Source: Sandaracinus amylolyticus (lineage in GTDB: Bacteria; Myxococcota_A; Polyangia; Polyangiales; Sandaracinaceae). Taken from it: a stretch of 64,000 bases of DNA. The notes beneath the pieces are model-generated. The model searched no databases. It had not been told where the DNA came from and saw only the letters and a list, made by a program, of their open reading frames with translations. How positions within the stretch are numbered: the stretch's first letter is position 1; every line of letters begins with the position of its first letter. The stretch spans positions 3,658,001-3,722,000 of the forward strand of contig NZ_CP070225.1 in NCBI RefSeq assembly GCF_021631985.1, given 5' to 3'. A program made the translations under genes and the position numbers. Below are positions 55,163 through 63,895 of this stretch, piece after piece.

Positions 55163-55912
55163 TCAACCCCGCGCGACGATCACCGACAGCATCCGCCCGC
55201 TCTTCCCGCCGTCGCGTCGATGCGAGAAGAACCTCGCGTCCTCCGCGAACGTATCCCCACCGACGTCCTCGATCCGCCCGCGCGCGACACCCAGCTCCGC
55301 GAGCTGCGCGATCACCGCGCGCACCAGATCGACGTGCGGCTTCGCAAACCCCCGCTCGATCACATCCTCACCGCGCGCGACTGCCTGGATCTGCTCCGCC
55401 ACGTCCTCGCCGACCTCGAACGACGCCGCCCGGATGCACGGCCCGATCGCGCACACGAGCCCCGACGCCGGCGCCCCCAGCGCCTCGATCCCGCGCGGCA
55501 CCACGTTCGCGACCACGCCGCGCCACCCCGCGTGGATCGCCGCGACGCGCCCGCTCGCTTCGTCCGCGACCAACACCGGAATGCAGTCCGCCGTCCGCAC
55601 GCCGACCGCGATCCCCTCCCCCGCCGCGACCAGCGCGTCCGCCTCCACACGCCGCACGCTCGTCACGTCATCGCCGGCGCTCACCGCGCGCACCGCGGCC
55701 CCGTGGACCTGGCTCGTCTCGTAGAGCCGCGCGACGTCGTACCCCACCTCGCGCGCGAGCCGGCGATGGTTCTCCTCGACCGCCGCGAGATCGTCGCCCA
55801 CCGAACGACCCAGGTTGAGCGAATCGAACGGTGGCGCGCTCACCCCGCCGACCCGCGTCGCGAACCCGTGCGCGAACCCAGCGCGCGAAAGCAACGCCGA
55901 CCGGATCACCAT
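55163..55912 (-). CDS. pgeF: Peptidoglycan editing factor / multicopper-type laccase-domain protein
   Basis: A 249-residue DUF152/YfiH-type protein. The metal/catalytic residues are in SQVHGA, RTADCIPVL and AIHAGWRG, the order His-Cys-His of PgeF, which removes misplaced L-serine from peptidoglycan precursors. ATG 55912 follows the upstream gene's stop by five bases. Length and motifs are standard. Confidence 0.93.
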   Translation of the reverse strand: MVIRSALLSRAGFAHGFATRVGGVSAPPFDSLNLGRSVGDDLAAVEENHRRLAREVGYDVARLYETSQVHGAAVRAVSAGDDVTSVRRVEADALVAAGEGIAVGVRTADCIPVLVADEASGRVAAIHAGWRGVVANVVPRGIEALGAPASGLVCAIGPCIRAASFEVGEDVAEQIQAVARGEDVIERGFAKPHVDLVRAVIAQLAELGVARGRIEDVGGDTFAEDARFFSHRRDGGKSGRMLSVIVARG

Positions 55913-55917
55913 CCGGC

Positions 55918-56487
55918 TCACGACCCGAGCCTCCGGATCTCCGGATGACGCGCCTCGAGCTGCGCCACGCTCACACGATCCGCGTCCTCCGCGGGCGACC
56001 ACACCACCTCGAACGCCACGAGCTCGTCCTCGCCGATCGCCCGCAGGGCTTCGAGCCCCGCCCGCAACGCTGCACGATCGCTCGGCCGCGCAACGTCGGT
56101 GATCTCCCGACGCGCCGCGACCACCACCGTCACCAGCACCACCCCCGGCTCATCGCTCGCCGCGAGCACCGGCGGCGCCTTGGTCGTCACCGCACCCCCG
56201 GTGTTGCGGATCACCTCCACGTCGAACCGCGATCGCGCGCGATGCGCGACCTCGACGAAGTGCTTCCGCGCGTCCTCCGCGTCCCGCAGCGCGCCGCCCT
56301 CGGCGTGCCCGTGCGTCCAGTGCGCCTCCGCGGACACCAGCACGTCGATCGCCTCGCCGAGCATCCGATGCCGCCCGCGCTGCGTGTTCGTGTCCCCGCT
56401 CGTCGCGAGCGCACGCATCGCGCCCTGCACCGCGGTGCGCGCGCTCGCATCGAGACCGATCACGATCGCCTGCACGTCGATGCGCAT
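55918..56487 (-). CDS. DUF1517-like protein
   Basis: A 189-residue soluble protein. It starts MRIDVQAIVIGLDASARTAV and ends in the block VVWSPAEDADRVSVAQLEARHPEIRRL, the kind of C-terminal signature seen in DUF1517 proteins. No membrane segment is seen. Starts at ATG 56487, 17 bases after the upstream stop. It probably belongs to one operon with the TonB-like gene and pgeF. Function unknown; the family call rests on the tail. Confidence 0.65.
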   Translation of the reverse strand: MRIDVQAIVIGLDASARTAVQGAMRALATSGDTNTQRGRHRMLGEAIDVLVSAEAHWTHGHAEGGALRDAEDARKHFVEVAHRARSRFDVEVIRNTGGAVTTKAPPVLAASDEPGVVLVTVVVAARREITDVARPSDRAALRAGLEALRAIGEDELVAFEVVWSPAEDADRVSVAQLEARHPEIRRLGS

Positions 56488-56504
56488 GTCCCCCCGCGCG
56501 ATCG

Positions 56505-57671
56505 TCAGCGATACGGAGCGAACCGCGTCCCGCCCTCGAGACGACCGTTCAGCCGTCGCAGCTCGTCACTCGTGAACGCGTCCGGGCTCCCGAGCGGCAG
56601 ATGCTCGCGCACGAACTCCTCGATCACCGAGCGCGCGCCACCGCCGCCCCCCGAGTCGTCCACCTCGGCCCATTGCTCGAAGATCGCGCGGCGCCGCTGC
56701 TCCGCGGGACGCCCATCGTCCTGCCAGATCCGCGCGAGCTGCCCACGAAGCCGACGCAGCCCCGCCGCCATCGCCTGGGCGCGCGTCTCGTCCTCGAGCC
56801 GGTTCCGCAGCTCCTCCGTGTGCTCCATGAACCACTCGCGCTCCGCCGCGTACGGGTCCTGCCCGCTCGCGCGCATGAACGCGTCCGTGATGTCGAAGCT
56901 CCCGCTCGTGGAGAACCCGTCGGTCTGGATGCCCGGGCGATCCTCGAACTGCACCGACCCGTCGGGACGGATCGTCGCCGTGAACGCGTGACCGCTGTAG
57001 ACGTGCGTGCCGTCGGGCCGAGGCCGGACCTGGGGCCGCGTCCGCGCGAGGTACGCCTTCGCCATCGCCTGCGTGCGCAGTCCTTCGCTCAGCTCACGCT
57101 CGACCTCGGCCTCGCCGCGCGGGACGAGATCGGTGCCCGTGCCCCCGATCGCGCCGGCGCGCTCGCGCTGCGGCACCGAGGGTCCGGGCCCTTCGACCAC
57201 GAACGATCGTCGCGCGACCGCGCTCGGATCGAGCAACGTGCGCATGCGCTCGACGCGCTGGGCCTCGGTCTCCCGCGGTGTCTCGTCGACGTGCGGCGCG
57301 AGCTCGGGCTCCTGCTGCGTGTCCGGCGTGATCGACACGCTCGGCGCGGGCGCGACGATCAGCGCCGCCGGCGCCGGCTCTGTTCGACGCGCGGTGGGCG
57401 GCGTCGGCCGCACGACCTCGGGCTCGTCGGGCTCGGGGATCACCTCGGGCTCGGGCTCCGGCTCCGCCTCGGGGACGACCTCGGGCTCCGGCTCGGCGAC
57501 GACCTCGTCCGCGGGCGTGGTGATCTCGAGCGTGAACTCCGTGTCGGGGCGCACGTGCTCGGTGGTCGGGAGGATCTCCGGCGCGAACGCCAGGCCGATG
57601 GCGAGCACGAGGTGCGCGCCGATCGAGGCCGTCATCGAGATGGAAAATCGCTTGCCGCCGACGTCGTTCAC
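56505..57671 (-). CDS. Inner-membrane TonB-like Pro/Glu-rich protein
   Basis: A 388-residue protein with one N-terminal membrane helix (SMTASIGAHLVLAIGLAF). A long Pro/Glu stretch follows (PEPEVVPEAEPEPEPEV and similar, about 60-90) that could span the periplasm as in TonB. The C-terminal region (about 200-388) is helical and is not a TonB fold by eye. A GTG start at 57671 gives the full helix. Its role in energy transfer is an analogy from architecture. Confidence 0.7.
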   Translation of the reverse strand: MNDVGGKRFSISMTASIGAHLVLAIGLAFAPEILPTTEHVRPDTEFTLEITTPADEVVAEPEPEVVPEAEPEPEPEVIPEPDEPEVVRPTPPTARRTEPAPAALIVAPAPSVSITPDTQQEPELAPHVDETPRETEAQRVERMRTLLDPSAVARRSFVVEGPGPSVPQRERAGAIGGTGTDLVPRGEAEVERELSEGLRTQAMAKAYLARTRPQVRPRPDGTHVYSGHAFTATIRPDGSVQFEDRPGIQTDGFSTSGSFDITDAFMRASGQDPYAAEREWFMEHTEELRNRLEDETRAQAMAAGLRRLRGQLARIWQDDGRPAEQRRRAIFEQWAEVDDSGGGGGARSVIEEFVREHLPLGSPDAFTSDELRRLNGRLEGGTRFAPYR

Positions 57672-57994
57672 GCTTCGTTCCGCGCCCTCGCGGGCTTGCG
57701 CTGCCAGAGCTCACCGCGCAACCCGAGCTGGCCCGAGCTGAACGCGGAGAACCCGCTCGATGGAGCGTCCACTCCCGGCGCTCGTGCTCTGGCCAGCTCT
57801 GCACGTGACGTTCCCCGCCCGCGATCGGCGCTCCCCATCCGCGCCGACGGCACCTGCTCACGTGGACAGGATCGCCCCCCGCAGAACCGACCCAGGTTCG
57901 ATTCGAAGCTCGCAATCCGCGAGGAATTCCACTCCGGGAGCGACATCGTCCGAGCGCCTGCTAGACCTCCGGCCCCTCATCTCACGGAGACGCG
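57672..57994. other. Divergent intergenic region
   Basis: This 323-base gap between GTG 57671 (minus) and ATG 57995 (plus) shows no coding frame and no repeat. A ribosome site GGAG lies six bases before 57995. No consensus promoter boxes were found. Confidence 0.5.
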
Positions 57995-58417
57995 ATGGCG
58001 CTCAAGTTCCCCTCGGCCGAGTGGACGGCCGCATTCAAGGACGCCGTGAACGCGAACGCGGCATATCGCGAAGCCGGCAAGGGCTGGACCCACGGCAAGG
58101 TCGCCTACGTGGTGAAGGCCGATCCGAAGCTCGGGACCGATCGCGACATGGCGATGCTCCTCGATCTCCACGCCGGCGAGTGCCGTCACGCCGAGTACGT
58201 CGACGGCGACACCGCGCAGAGCGCCGACTTCGTGATCGTCGCCGAGTACCCGAAGTGGCGCGAGGTCCTCAGCGGCGCCGTCGATCCCACCAAGGCGATG
58301 ATGCAGAACAAGCTGAAGCTCCAGAAGGGGCACCTCGGCACGATCGTGAAGTTCGTCGTCGCCTCGAAGGAGCTCGCGAAGAGCGCCACCGTCATCGACA
58401 CGCAGTACCCGGACTGA
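57995..58417 (+). CDS. SCP2-type sterol-binding-domain protein (first of pair)
   Basis: A 140-residue protein. The order of hydrophobic strands with AKGKVAYVV-like start, ADFVIVAEYPKWREVL and the terminal MMQNKLKLQKGHLGTIVKFV is the SCP2 lipid-binding fold. Such domains bind long-chain lipids or sterols. ATG 57995 has GGAG before it. The second SCP2-like gene follows by four bases, suggesting a duplicated, possibly heterodimeric pair. Confidence 0.78.
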   Translation: MALKFPSAEWTAAFKDAVNANAAYREAGKGWTHGKVAYVVKADPKLGTDRDMAMLLDLHAGECRHAEYVDGDTAQSADFVIVAEYPKWREVLSGAVDPTKAMMQNKLKLQKGHLGTIVKFVVASKELAKSATVIDTQYPD

Positions 58418-58421
58418 GCGC

Positions 58422-58841
58422 ATGGCGGCGATCGAGCTCGCGCCCGGCGCGGACGAGAACGGGCTCGCGACGATGCTCGCGACCCTCATGGCCGAGAACG
58501 TCGCGTCGCACCCGACGCGCCACCGCATCCTCGATCGCCTGCGCGGCCGCGTCGCGATCGTCGCCGAGGACGCCGAGGTCTCGCTCACGATGGAGTTCCG
58601 CGGCGGTCGCGTCGTGCTCCACCACGGCGTCGTCGGCATCCCCGACCTCACGATCCGCGGCGAGGCCGAGCTCATCGGCGACATGTCGCGCATGGAGAGC
58701 GTCGGTCCGCTCCCCGATCCGCGCGGCGAGGTGAACCGCACGATGTGGCGCGCCCTGCGCGAGAAGCGCCTGCGCATCCACGGTCTGCCGCGCGCCCTGC
58801 CGCTCCTGCTCGGCATGGGCGAGGTGCTCGCCGTTTCCTGA
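58422..58841 (+). CDS. SCP2-like lipid-binding protein (second of pair)
   Basis: A 139-residue protein. VSLTMEFRGGRVVLHHGVV, DLTIRGEAELIGDMSRM and EKRLRIHGLPRALPLLLGM follow the SCP2 strand order, less clearly than in the first. It lies four bases after it. The downstream kinase starts 50 bases on. Confidence 0.65.
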   Translation: MAAIELAPGADENGLATMLATLMAENVASHPTRHRILDRLRGRVAIVAEDAEVSLTMEFRGGRVVLHHGVVGIPDLTIRGEAELIGDMSRMESVGPLPDPRGEVNRTMWRALREKRLRIHGLPRALPLLLGMGEVLAVS

Positions 58842-58891
58842 TCCCATCAGGGCGATCCCCCTCCCGTCGTCGTTTCCGGTATCCTCCAGCC

Positions 58892-60166
58892 GTGGCGGGG
58901 TCGGAGGGACAACCCCCGGGGGAAGAGCTGATCGGCCGCTCGCTGAGCGGCTATCGGATCGAGTCGCGTCTCGGCTCGGGCGCGACCGGGGTCGTGTTCC
59001 GCGCGAAGCACCCGGATCAAGATCGTCGCGTCGCGCTGAAAGTGCTGCACGACAACCTCGGCAGCATCAGCTCGCTGAAGCGACGCTTCGAGCGCGAGGC
59101 CCGCGTCCTCGCGAAGCTCGATCATCCGAACGTCGTCTACATCACCGATTTCGGTGTCGTCGACGGGCACACGTTCATCGCGATGGAGCTGCTCGAGGGC
59201 CAGACGCTCGAGCAGCTCCTCGAGGACCAGCCGATCGATCTCGATCGCGCCCTGCGCATCACGAAGCAGATCCTCGCGGGCCTCGCGTTCGCTCACGCGC
59301 GCCAGGTCGTGCACCGCGACCTGAAGCCCGCGAACGTCTACCTCTGCAAGAGCGCCGACGGCACCGACCAGGTGAAGCTGCTCGACTTCGGCCTCGCGAA
59401 GATGTTGTCGATCGACGACCTCTCGCAGGACGGCACGCTCACGCGGAAGGGCCGCATCGTCGGCACGCCCGCGTACATGGCGCCGGAGCAGATCACCGGC
59501 GTGTCGCTCGACGTGCGCGCCGACGTCTACGCGCTCGGCGTGCTCCTCTACGAGCTGCTCGCCGATCGCCGTCCGTTCCTCAGCGAGCGCCGCAGCGAGC
59601 TCCTGCGCGCGCACCTGCTCGAGCCGGTCCCGCCGCTCGCCGACGCCCGCAAGGGCCTCGCGGTGCACCCCGACCTCGAGGCGATCGTCCGCAAGGCGCT
59701 CGCGAAGGATCCCGCGCATCGCTACGCCGACGCGACCGAGATGCTCGCCGCGATCGAGGCGCTCCCGCCGCACCCCGCGAAGATCGTCAAGCAGCGACGC
59801 GACGGCGATCGCCACCGCACCGGCGCCACGAGCGAGATCATCAGCTCCAACGAGCGGCGCGCGGTGAGCGAGGCCGCAGGCCTCCCGCTCGAGCCCACGA
59901 CCGCGAAGACGCAGACCGCCAGCGCGAGCGCGCCGGGCCCGCTGACGCCCCCCGCGAACGTCTACGGCCACGGCGACCCGCGCGAGGACGTGTCGCTACG
60001 CCAGAACGCGGCACAGATCCGGCGCGAGCTCTCGAGCCGTCCGCCCTCGCCCGCCGCACCACGACGTCGCGGCTCGCGCGGCCCTTCGACGCCGATGCTC
60101 TACGCGACCGCGCTCGCGCTCTTCGCGATCGCGGCCGTCCTCTGGCTCACGCTCGGCCGCAGCTGA
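58892..60166 (+). CDS. Serine/threonine protein kinase with C-terminal membrane anchor
   Basis: A 424-residue kinase. The Gly-rich loop is LGSGATGVVFRA, then lysine in VALKVL, catalytic HRDLKPANV, LDFGLA, TPAYMAPEQ, and VRKALAKDPAHRY (helix). A basic, Ser/Pro-rich linker (about 290-395) ends in a membrane helix (MLYATALALFAIAAVLWLTL) near 400-420. All core catalytic residues are canonical. GTG 58892 is used; the frame is open far upstream but only because of G+C content. It is the third gene after two lipid-binding proteins. Confidence 0.88.
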   Translation: MAGSEGQPPGEELIGRSLSGYRIESRLGSGATGVVFRAKHPDQDRRVALKVLHDNLGSISSLKRRFEREARVLAKLDHPNVVYITDFGVVDGHTFIAMELLEGQTLEQLLEDQPIDLDRALRITKQILAGLAFAHARQVVHRDLKPANVYLCKSADGTDQVKLLDFGLAKMLSIDDLSQDGTLTRKGRIVGTPAYMAPEQITGVSLDVRADVYALGVLLYELLADRRPFLSERRSELLRAHLLEPVPPLADARKGLAVHPDLEAIVRKALAKDPAHRYADATEMLAAIEALPPHPAKIVKQRRDGDRHRTGATSEIISSNERRAVSEAAGLPLEPTTAKTQTASASAPGPLTPPANVYGHGDPREDVSLRQNAAQIRRELSSRPPSPAAPRRRGSRGPSTPMLYATALALFAIAAVLWLTLGRS

Positions 60167-60170
60167 TCGA

Positions 60171-61211
60171 TCAGTTGCGGCAGTGGAGATCGAAGCCGCA
60201 CATGAGCCCGGTGGCACACGGGCTCGCGGGCGGTGCGCAGCAGAGCTCGCCGTCGCCCCCGCAGCGCTCGCACTGCGTGAGCCCGCAGGTGTAGCCGACA
60301 TCGCAGCCGCGGCCCGTGCAGCAGAGCTCGCCGTTGCCGCCGCACGCGCGGCACGTGCCCAGCAGATCGCACACGTGCCCGGCGCCGCACACGCTCGACG
60401 CGCAGCACGGCTCCCCGTTGCTGCCGCACGAGTTGCGGCACGTCCCCGCGTCGCATCCGAGCGCGCCGTCGCACACGTCGCCCGCGCAGCACGGCTCGCC
60501 GTTGGCGCCGCAGTCGCTGCAACGACCGCCGTTGCACACGAGCGTGTCCGAATCGCACGCGGTGCCGCCACAGCAAGGCTCGTCCTTCGCGCCGCAGCCG
60601 ACACAGGTCCCGTCGTCGCACGCGAGCGCGACGTCGGCGCACGCATCGCCGTCGCAGCAGACCTGCCCCGACGCGCCGCACGGAAGGCACGTGATCCCGC
60701 GATCGCACACCAGCCCCGTCGCGCATCCGCGCTCGGGACAGCACGCGAGATCGCGCTCTCCGCACGCGGTGCACGCCCCTTCGATGCAGCCGAGCCCGGT
60801 CGCGCACGGCGTCGCGCCCGCGCAGCACGTCTCGCCGTCCGCGCCGCACGACACGCACCGCTCGCCATCGCACGCGAGCCCGGTCGCACACGCGCCCGTC
60901 GAGCCGCAGCAGGGCTCGCCCTCGGCGCCGCACCCCATCGTCGCGGTGCACGAGCCGCCCTCGCAGGTCAGCCCGTCGGCGCACGCAGGGCAGCACTCGC
61001 CCGGAGGGCACACGCACGAGCCCGCGACGCACGTGGTGCCGTCGGTGCACTGGACCGCGCACGTGGCGCTCGCATCGAGATCGCCCGGCGCAGCGTCGCC
61101 GCGACGCGGTGGAACCACCCCGACCCGCTCGAGCGCGCAGCCCCCCACGATCGCCGCGACCACCGCGACGATCGCCGCGTCGCGCACCCAGATCAGCGCC
61201 GTCGACGCCAT
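60171..61211 (-). CDS. Cysteine-repeat lipoprotein, nine repeats
   Basis: A 346-residue lipoprotein (signal DAAIVAVVAAIVGGC, C near residue 25). The body is nine tandem repeats of about 26 residues built on CGxxGExCCxGxxC-xxGLxC-xxGxC, each with six or so Cys, plus an irregular Cys-rich start. About 60 Cys in total suggest disulfide-knotted domains as in EGF/knottin-like surface proteins. Starts at ATG 61211 and overlaps the LPMO-like gene by 19 bases. Function unknown. Confidence 0.85.
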   Translation of the reverse strand: MASTALIWVRDAAIVAVVAAIVGGCALERVGVVPPRRGDAAPGDLDASATCAVQCTDGTTCVAGSCVCPPGECCPACADGLTCEGGSCTATMGCGAEGEPCCGSTGACATGLACDGERCVSCGADGETCCAGATPCATGLGCIEGACTACGERDLACCPERGCATGLVCDRGITCLPCGASGQVCCDGDACADVALACDDGTCVGCGAKDEPCCGGTACDSDTLVCNGGRCSDCGANGEPCCAGDVCDGALGCDAGTCRNSCGSNGEPCCASSVCGAGHVCDLLGTCRACGGNGELCCTGRGCDVGYTCGLTQCERCGGDGELCCAPPASPCATGLMCGFDLHCRN

Positions 61212-61846
61212 CGCAACAGTCCTCCGATCACGATCGGGAGCAGCGCCACCGACCACCTCTCGTCATCACCGGGCATCGCGATCGCGCAACCCCCGCCCTC
61301 GCTCGACGTGCCGCCGTCCACGCCCACGCCCGCGTCCGATTCTTCGTCGACGCATCCGGGGCTCGCGCAGCGCAGCGCGACGTCGGCGCACTGGTAATAG
61401 TAGGGATCCGAGCTCCCGTACATCACCTGGATCAGCTGCAGCGTGCAGCGCTCGCACTCGACACGCGGCAGCGTGACCTCGAGCTCGTAGCTCCCTCCGC
61501 CGCCGCGATCCGTGATGTCGTCCGCGAGCACCTCGACGCCCGCCGGCGTGATCCACGCGCCGTCCATCGACACCGGCGCGTCGAGATCGTCGTCACCGTC
61601 GCGATCGAACGCGATGCGGTAGTGACCGTCGTGATCGACCGTCTCGTCCCAGCGCACCACGACGCGCTGCCCCGGCTCGAGCACCGTCACACGATCGGTG
61701 CGCGTCCCACCGGCGCGCCCGCACGGCGCTTCCTTCTGCTCGGTCGCCGGATATCGCGACGTGGGGCTCGTCATCGTGACGTGCGCGCGCACGGTCGCTG
61801 GCAACAGCGCAGCGAGCGCGGCGAGCAGGACGACGGTCCGACGCAT
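61193..61846 (-). CDS. LPMO-like secreted protein with MYXO-CTERM-like tail
   Basis: A 217-residue protein. The signal peptide (VVLLAALAALLPATVRA) is followed by mature HVTMTSPTSRYP, so His1 is free to form a copper histidine brace as in lytic polysaccharide monooxygenases. This group (SCE4755-like) has Cys pairs (VECERC, QCADVALRC, ASPGC). The C-terminus GGGCAIAMPGDDERWSVALLPIVIGGLLRWRRRR is cut to GGGCAIAM then a membrane segment and RRRR, which resembles MYXO-CTERM sorting tails. ATG 61846 chosen; the longer ATG gives no signal. The enzyme role is predicted, not shown. Confidence 0.82.
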   Translation of the reverse strand: MRRTVVLLAALAALLPATVRAHVTMTSPTSRYPATEQKEAPCGRAGGTRTDRVTVLEPGQRVVVRWDETVDHDGHYRIAFDRDGDDDLDAPVSMDGAWITPAGVEVLADDITDRGGGGSYELEVTLPRVECERCTLQLIQVMYGSSDPYYYQCADVALRCASPGCVDEESDAGVGVDGGTSSEGGGCAIAMPGDDERWSVALLPIVIGGLLRWRRRR

Positions 61847-61878
61847 CGCGCGATGATACCCGCGGCTGCCGGAGATGG

Positions 61879-61971
61879 TCAGGAGCGCCGTGCGTCGAGC
61901 CACGGAGCGGCGGCGATCACGCCGATCGCGACCACGAAGAACACGGCCCAGAACACTTCGTTCGCCGGCAC
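61879..61971 (-). CDS. Possible 30-residue membrane micro-protein
   Basis: A GTG-started frame of 30 codons, third positions mostly G or C, encoding EVFWAVFFVVAIGVIAAAPW in its middle, a single membrane helix with Arg-Arg at the end. It lies 32 bases upstream of the LPMO-like gene on the same strand. It has no strong ribosome site, so its reality is open; it may also be a leader. Confidence 0.35.
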   Translation of the reverse strand: MPANEVFWAVFFVVAIGVIAAAPWLDARRS

Positions 61972-61994
61972 GACACGAACGCTAACATTCGTTC

Positions 61995-62022
61995 TTGACA
62001 GTCGGAAGCTCCTCGCTAATCT
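61995..62022 (+). promoter_or_regulatory. Sigma-70-type promoter of tRNA-Leu
   Basis: TTGACA (61995-62000) and TAATCT (62017-62022) with a 16-base spacer, 13 bases before the tRNA 5' end. This is the clearest consensus promoter in the window. Confidence 0.8.
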
Positions 62023-62035
62023 CTGCCTCCCCCAC

Positions 62036-62118
62036 GCGGAAGTGGCGGAATTGGCAGACGCACCAGACTAAGGATCTGGCGGGTAACCCCCGTGGAGGTT
62101 CAAGTCCTCTCTTCCGCA
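62036..62118 (+). tRNA. tRNA-Leu (AAG)
   Basis: An 83-nt class II tRNA with acceptor GCGGAAG/CUUCCGC, discriminator A, a D-arm, a T-arm (GGAGG/CCUCU) and a long variable arm (CGGG/CCCG). The anticodon arm reads CCAGA-CUAAGGA-UCUGG, giving anticodon AAG. Leu identity is supported by the long arm and A73. CCA is not encoded. An A34 Leu tRNA is unusual in bacteria. Confidence 0.95.
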
Positions 62119-62134
62119 GATTCGTAAGGCGCAG

Positions 62135-62177
62135 GCCCCCGTTCGAACTCGTTTCGGACGGGGGCTTTCGTCTTTCC
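62135..62177 (+). terminator. Intrinsic terminator of tRNA-Leu
   Basis: GCCCCCGTTCGAA pairs with TTCGGACGGGGGC (13 bp including one G-T) across a 5-base loop, followed by TTTCGTCTTT. This is a textbook terminator 17 bases after the tRNA 3' end. Confidence 0.85.
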
Positions 62178-62186
62178 GGGGCTGTG

Positions 62187-62306
62187 TTTCCGCCGCAGCG
62201 TCGTGGTTTCCGCCGCAGCGTCGTGGTTTCCGCCGCAGCGTCGTGGTTTCCGCCGCAGCGTCGTGGTTTCCGCCGCAGCGTCGTGGTTTCAGCCGCAGCG
62301 TCGTGC
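62187..62306. repeat. Tandem repeat, six copies of a 20-bp unit
   Basis: Exactly 20 bp steps at 62187, 62207, 62227, 62247, 62267 and 62287; unit TTTCCGCCGCAGCGTCGTGG. Five copies are identical and the last begins TTTCAGCC. There are no spacers, so it is not a CRISPR. It directly follows the tRNA-Leu terminator. The stretch 62307-62488 shows no gene and only a lone TTGACC at 62452. Confidence 0.95.
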
Positions 62307-62488
62307 CCGCGCTCTCGAGCGTGAATCGAAATCGCACGCACGACTGGCACTCTCGATCGCCGCGTGACTCACGCGCTCGCCGAGCCGGTCGAGCACGTCC
62401 GTCGTGCCCGCCTGCGCGTGCTCGGCCGTGCCCGCTCCTGCGCGCATCAACTTGACCGCTCGTCCCCACTCGTGCGCTGATCGCACCC

Positions 62489-62857
62489 ATGTTCCAGGAA
62501 GTCCTGAAGGACGTCGTCGATCGCACCGAGGGTGGAATCGCCGGGCTCGTGATGGGCTTCGACGGGATCACCGTGGACTCGTACGTCAGCCCCGAGGCCG
62601 CGGGCGTGCTCGAGGTCGAGACCGTCGGCATGGAGTACAGCGTGATCCTCAAGGAGATCCGCAAGGCCGCCGAGATGCTCGACGCCGGCGCGGCGCGCGA
62701 GGTCGCGATCCAGGCCGAGCGGCTCACGACCGTCATCCGCCTGATCAACGACGAGTACTTCGTCGCGCTCGCGATGAAGCCCGAAGGCAACTACGGCAAG
62801 GCTCGCTTCCTCCTGCGCACCAGCGCGAGCAAGCTCGCCGCCGATCTCACCGTCTGA
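62489..62857 (+). CDS. Roadblock/LC7-domain protein (MglB-like)
   Basis: A 122-residue protein. [21 protein letters not shown] at the start and [20 protein letters not shown] then [26 protein letters not shown] form the roadblock fold that acts as a GTPase partner, as MglB does for MglA in myxobacteria. No small GTPase gene is adjacent. ATG 62489. It is followed by aroQ after seven bases, so they may share a transcript. Confidence 0.85.
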   Translation: MFQEVLKDVVDRTEGGIAGLVMGFDGITVDSYVSPEAAGVLEVETVGMEYSVILKEIRKAAEMLDAGAAREVAIQAERLTTVIRLINDEYFVALAMKPEGNYGKARFLLRTSASKLAADLTV

Positions 62858-62864
62858 TCACCAC

Positions 62865-63368
62865 GTGACCACCACGAACGTGAGCTCCGCTGCGCCGGAG
62901 CTGCGCGTGCTCGTGCTCCACGGGCCGAGCCTCAACCTCCTCGGCAAGCGCGAGCCCGGCGTCTACGGCACCCGCGATCTCGCCTCGATCGAGCAAGAGC
63001 TCGTCGCGCTCGGTCGCGATCTCGGCGCGACGATCGAGAGCCGCCAGAGCAACCACGAGGGCGTGCTGATCGACTGGATCCACGACGCCGGATATCCGAA
63101 GGATCCTTCGGGTTCGCGCGTCGACGGGATCGTGATCAACCCCGGCGCGTATACGCACACCTCGATCGCGATCCGCGACGCGATCGCCGCGACCAATCTC
63201 CCGGTCGTGGAAGTGCACCTCTCGAACGTGCACGCGCGCGAGCCGTTTCGTCGTCGCTCGATGATCACGCCGGTCTGCGTCGGTGTGATCGCGGGCTTCG
63301 GTCCGCACAGCTATGCGCTTGGCTTGCGCGCGCTGGTGGGCTACGTACGGGCCCGCGTTTCGCCCTGA
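62865..63368 (+). CDS. aroQ: 3-dehydroquinate dehydratase, type II
   Basis: A 167-residue enzyme of the shikimate pathway. Blocks are [17 protein letters not shown] (active Tyr loop), [46 protein letters not shown]. It dehydrates 3-dehydroquinate to 3-dehydroshikimate. The start GTG 62865 adds about 15 residues before the family start. It lies upstream of accB, an arrangement common in bacteria. Confidence 0.96.
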   Translation: MTTTNVSSAAPELRVLVLHGPSLNLLGKREPGVYGTRDLASIEQELVALGRDLGATIESRQSNHEGVLIDWIHDAGYPKDPSGSRVDGIVINPGAYTHTSIAIRDAIAATNLPVVEVHLSNVHAREPFRRRSMITPVCVGVIAGFGPHSYALGLRALVGYVRARVSP

Positions 63369-63421
63369 AGCGGCCCGAAAATACGACGCATCGCGTCATC
63401 ACGAACCCGGATCAATCGTTC

Positions 63422-63891
<470 letters not shown>

Positions 63892-63895
<4 letters not shown>

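Noticed and set aside
61193-61846. Frameshifted or truncated LPMO
   Set aside because: The frame is intact from signal peptide to the membrane-Arg tail; only the overlap with the Cys-repeat gene is unusual.
62187-62306. CRISPR array
   Set aside because: Units are contiguous with no spacers, and no cas genes are in the window.
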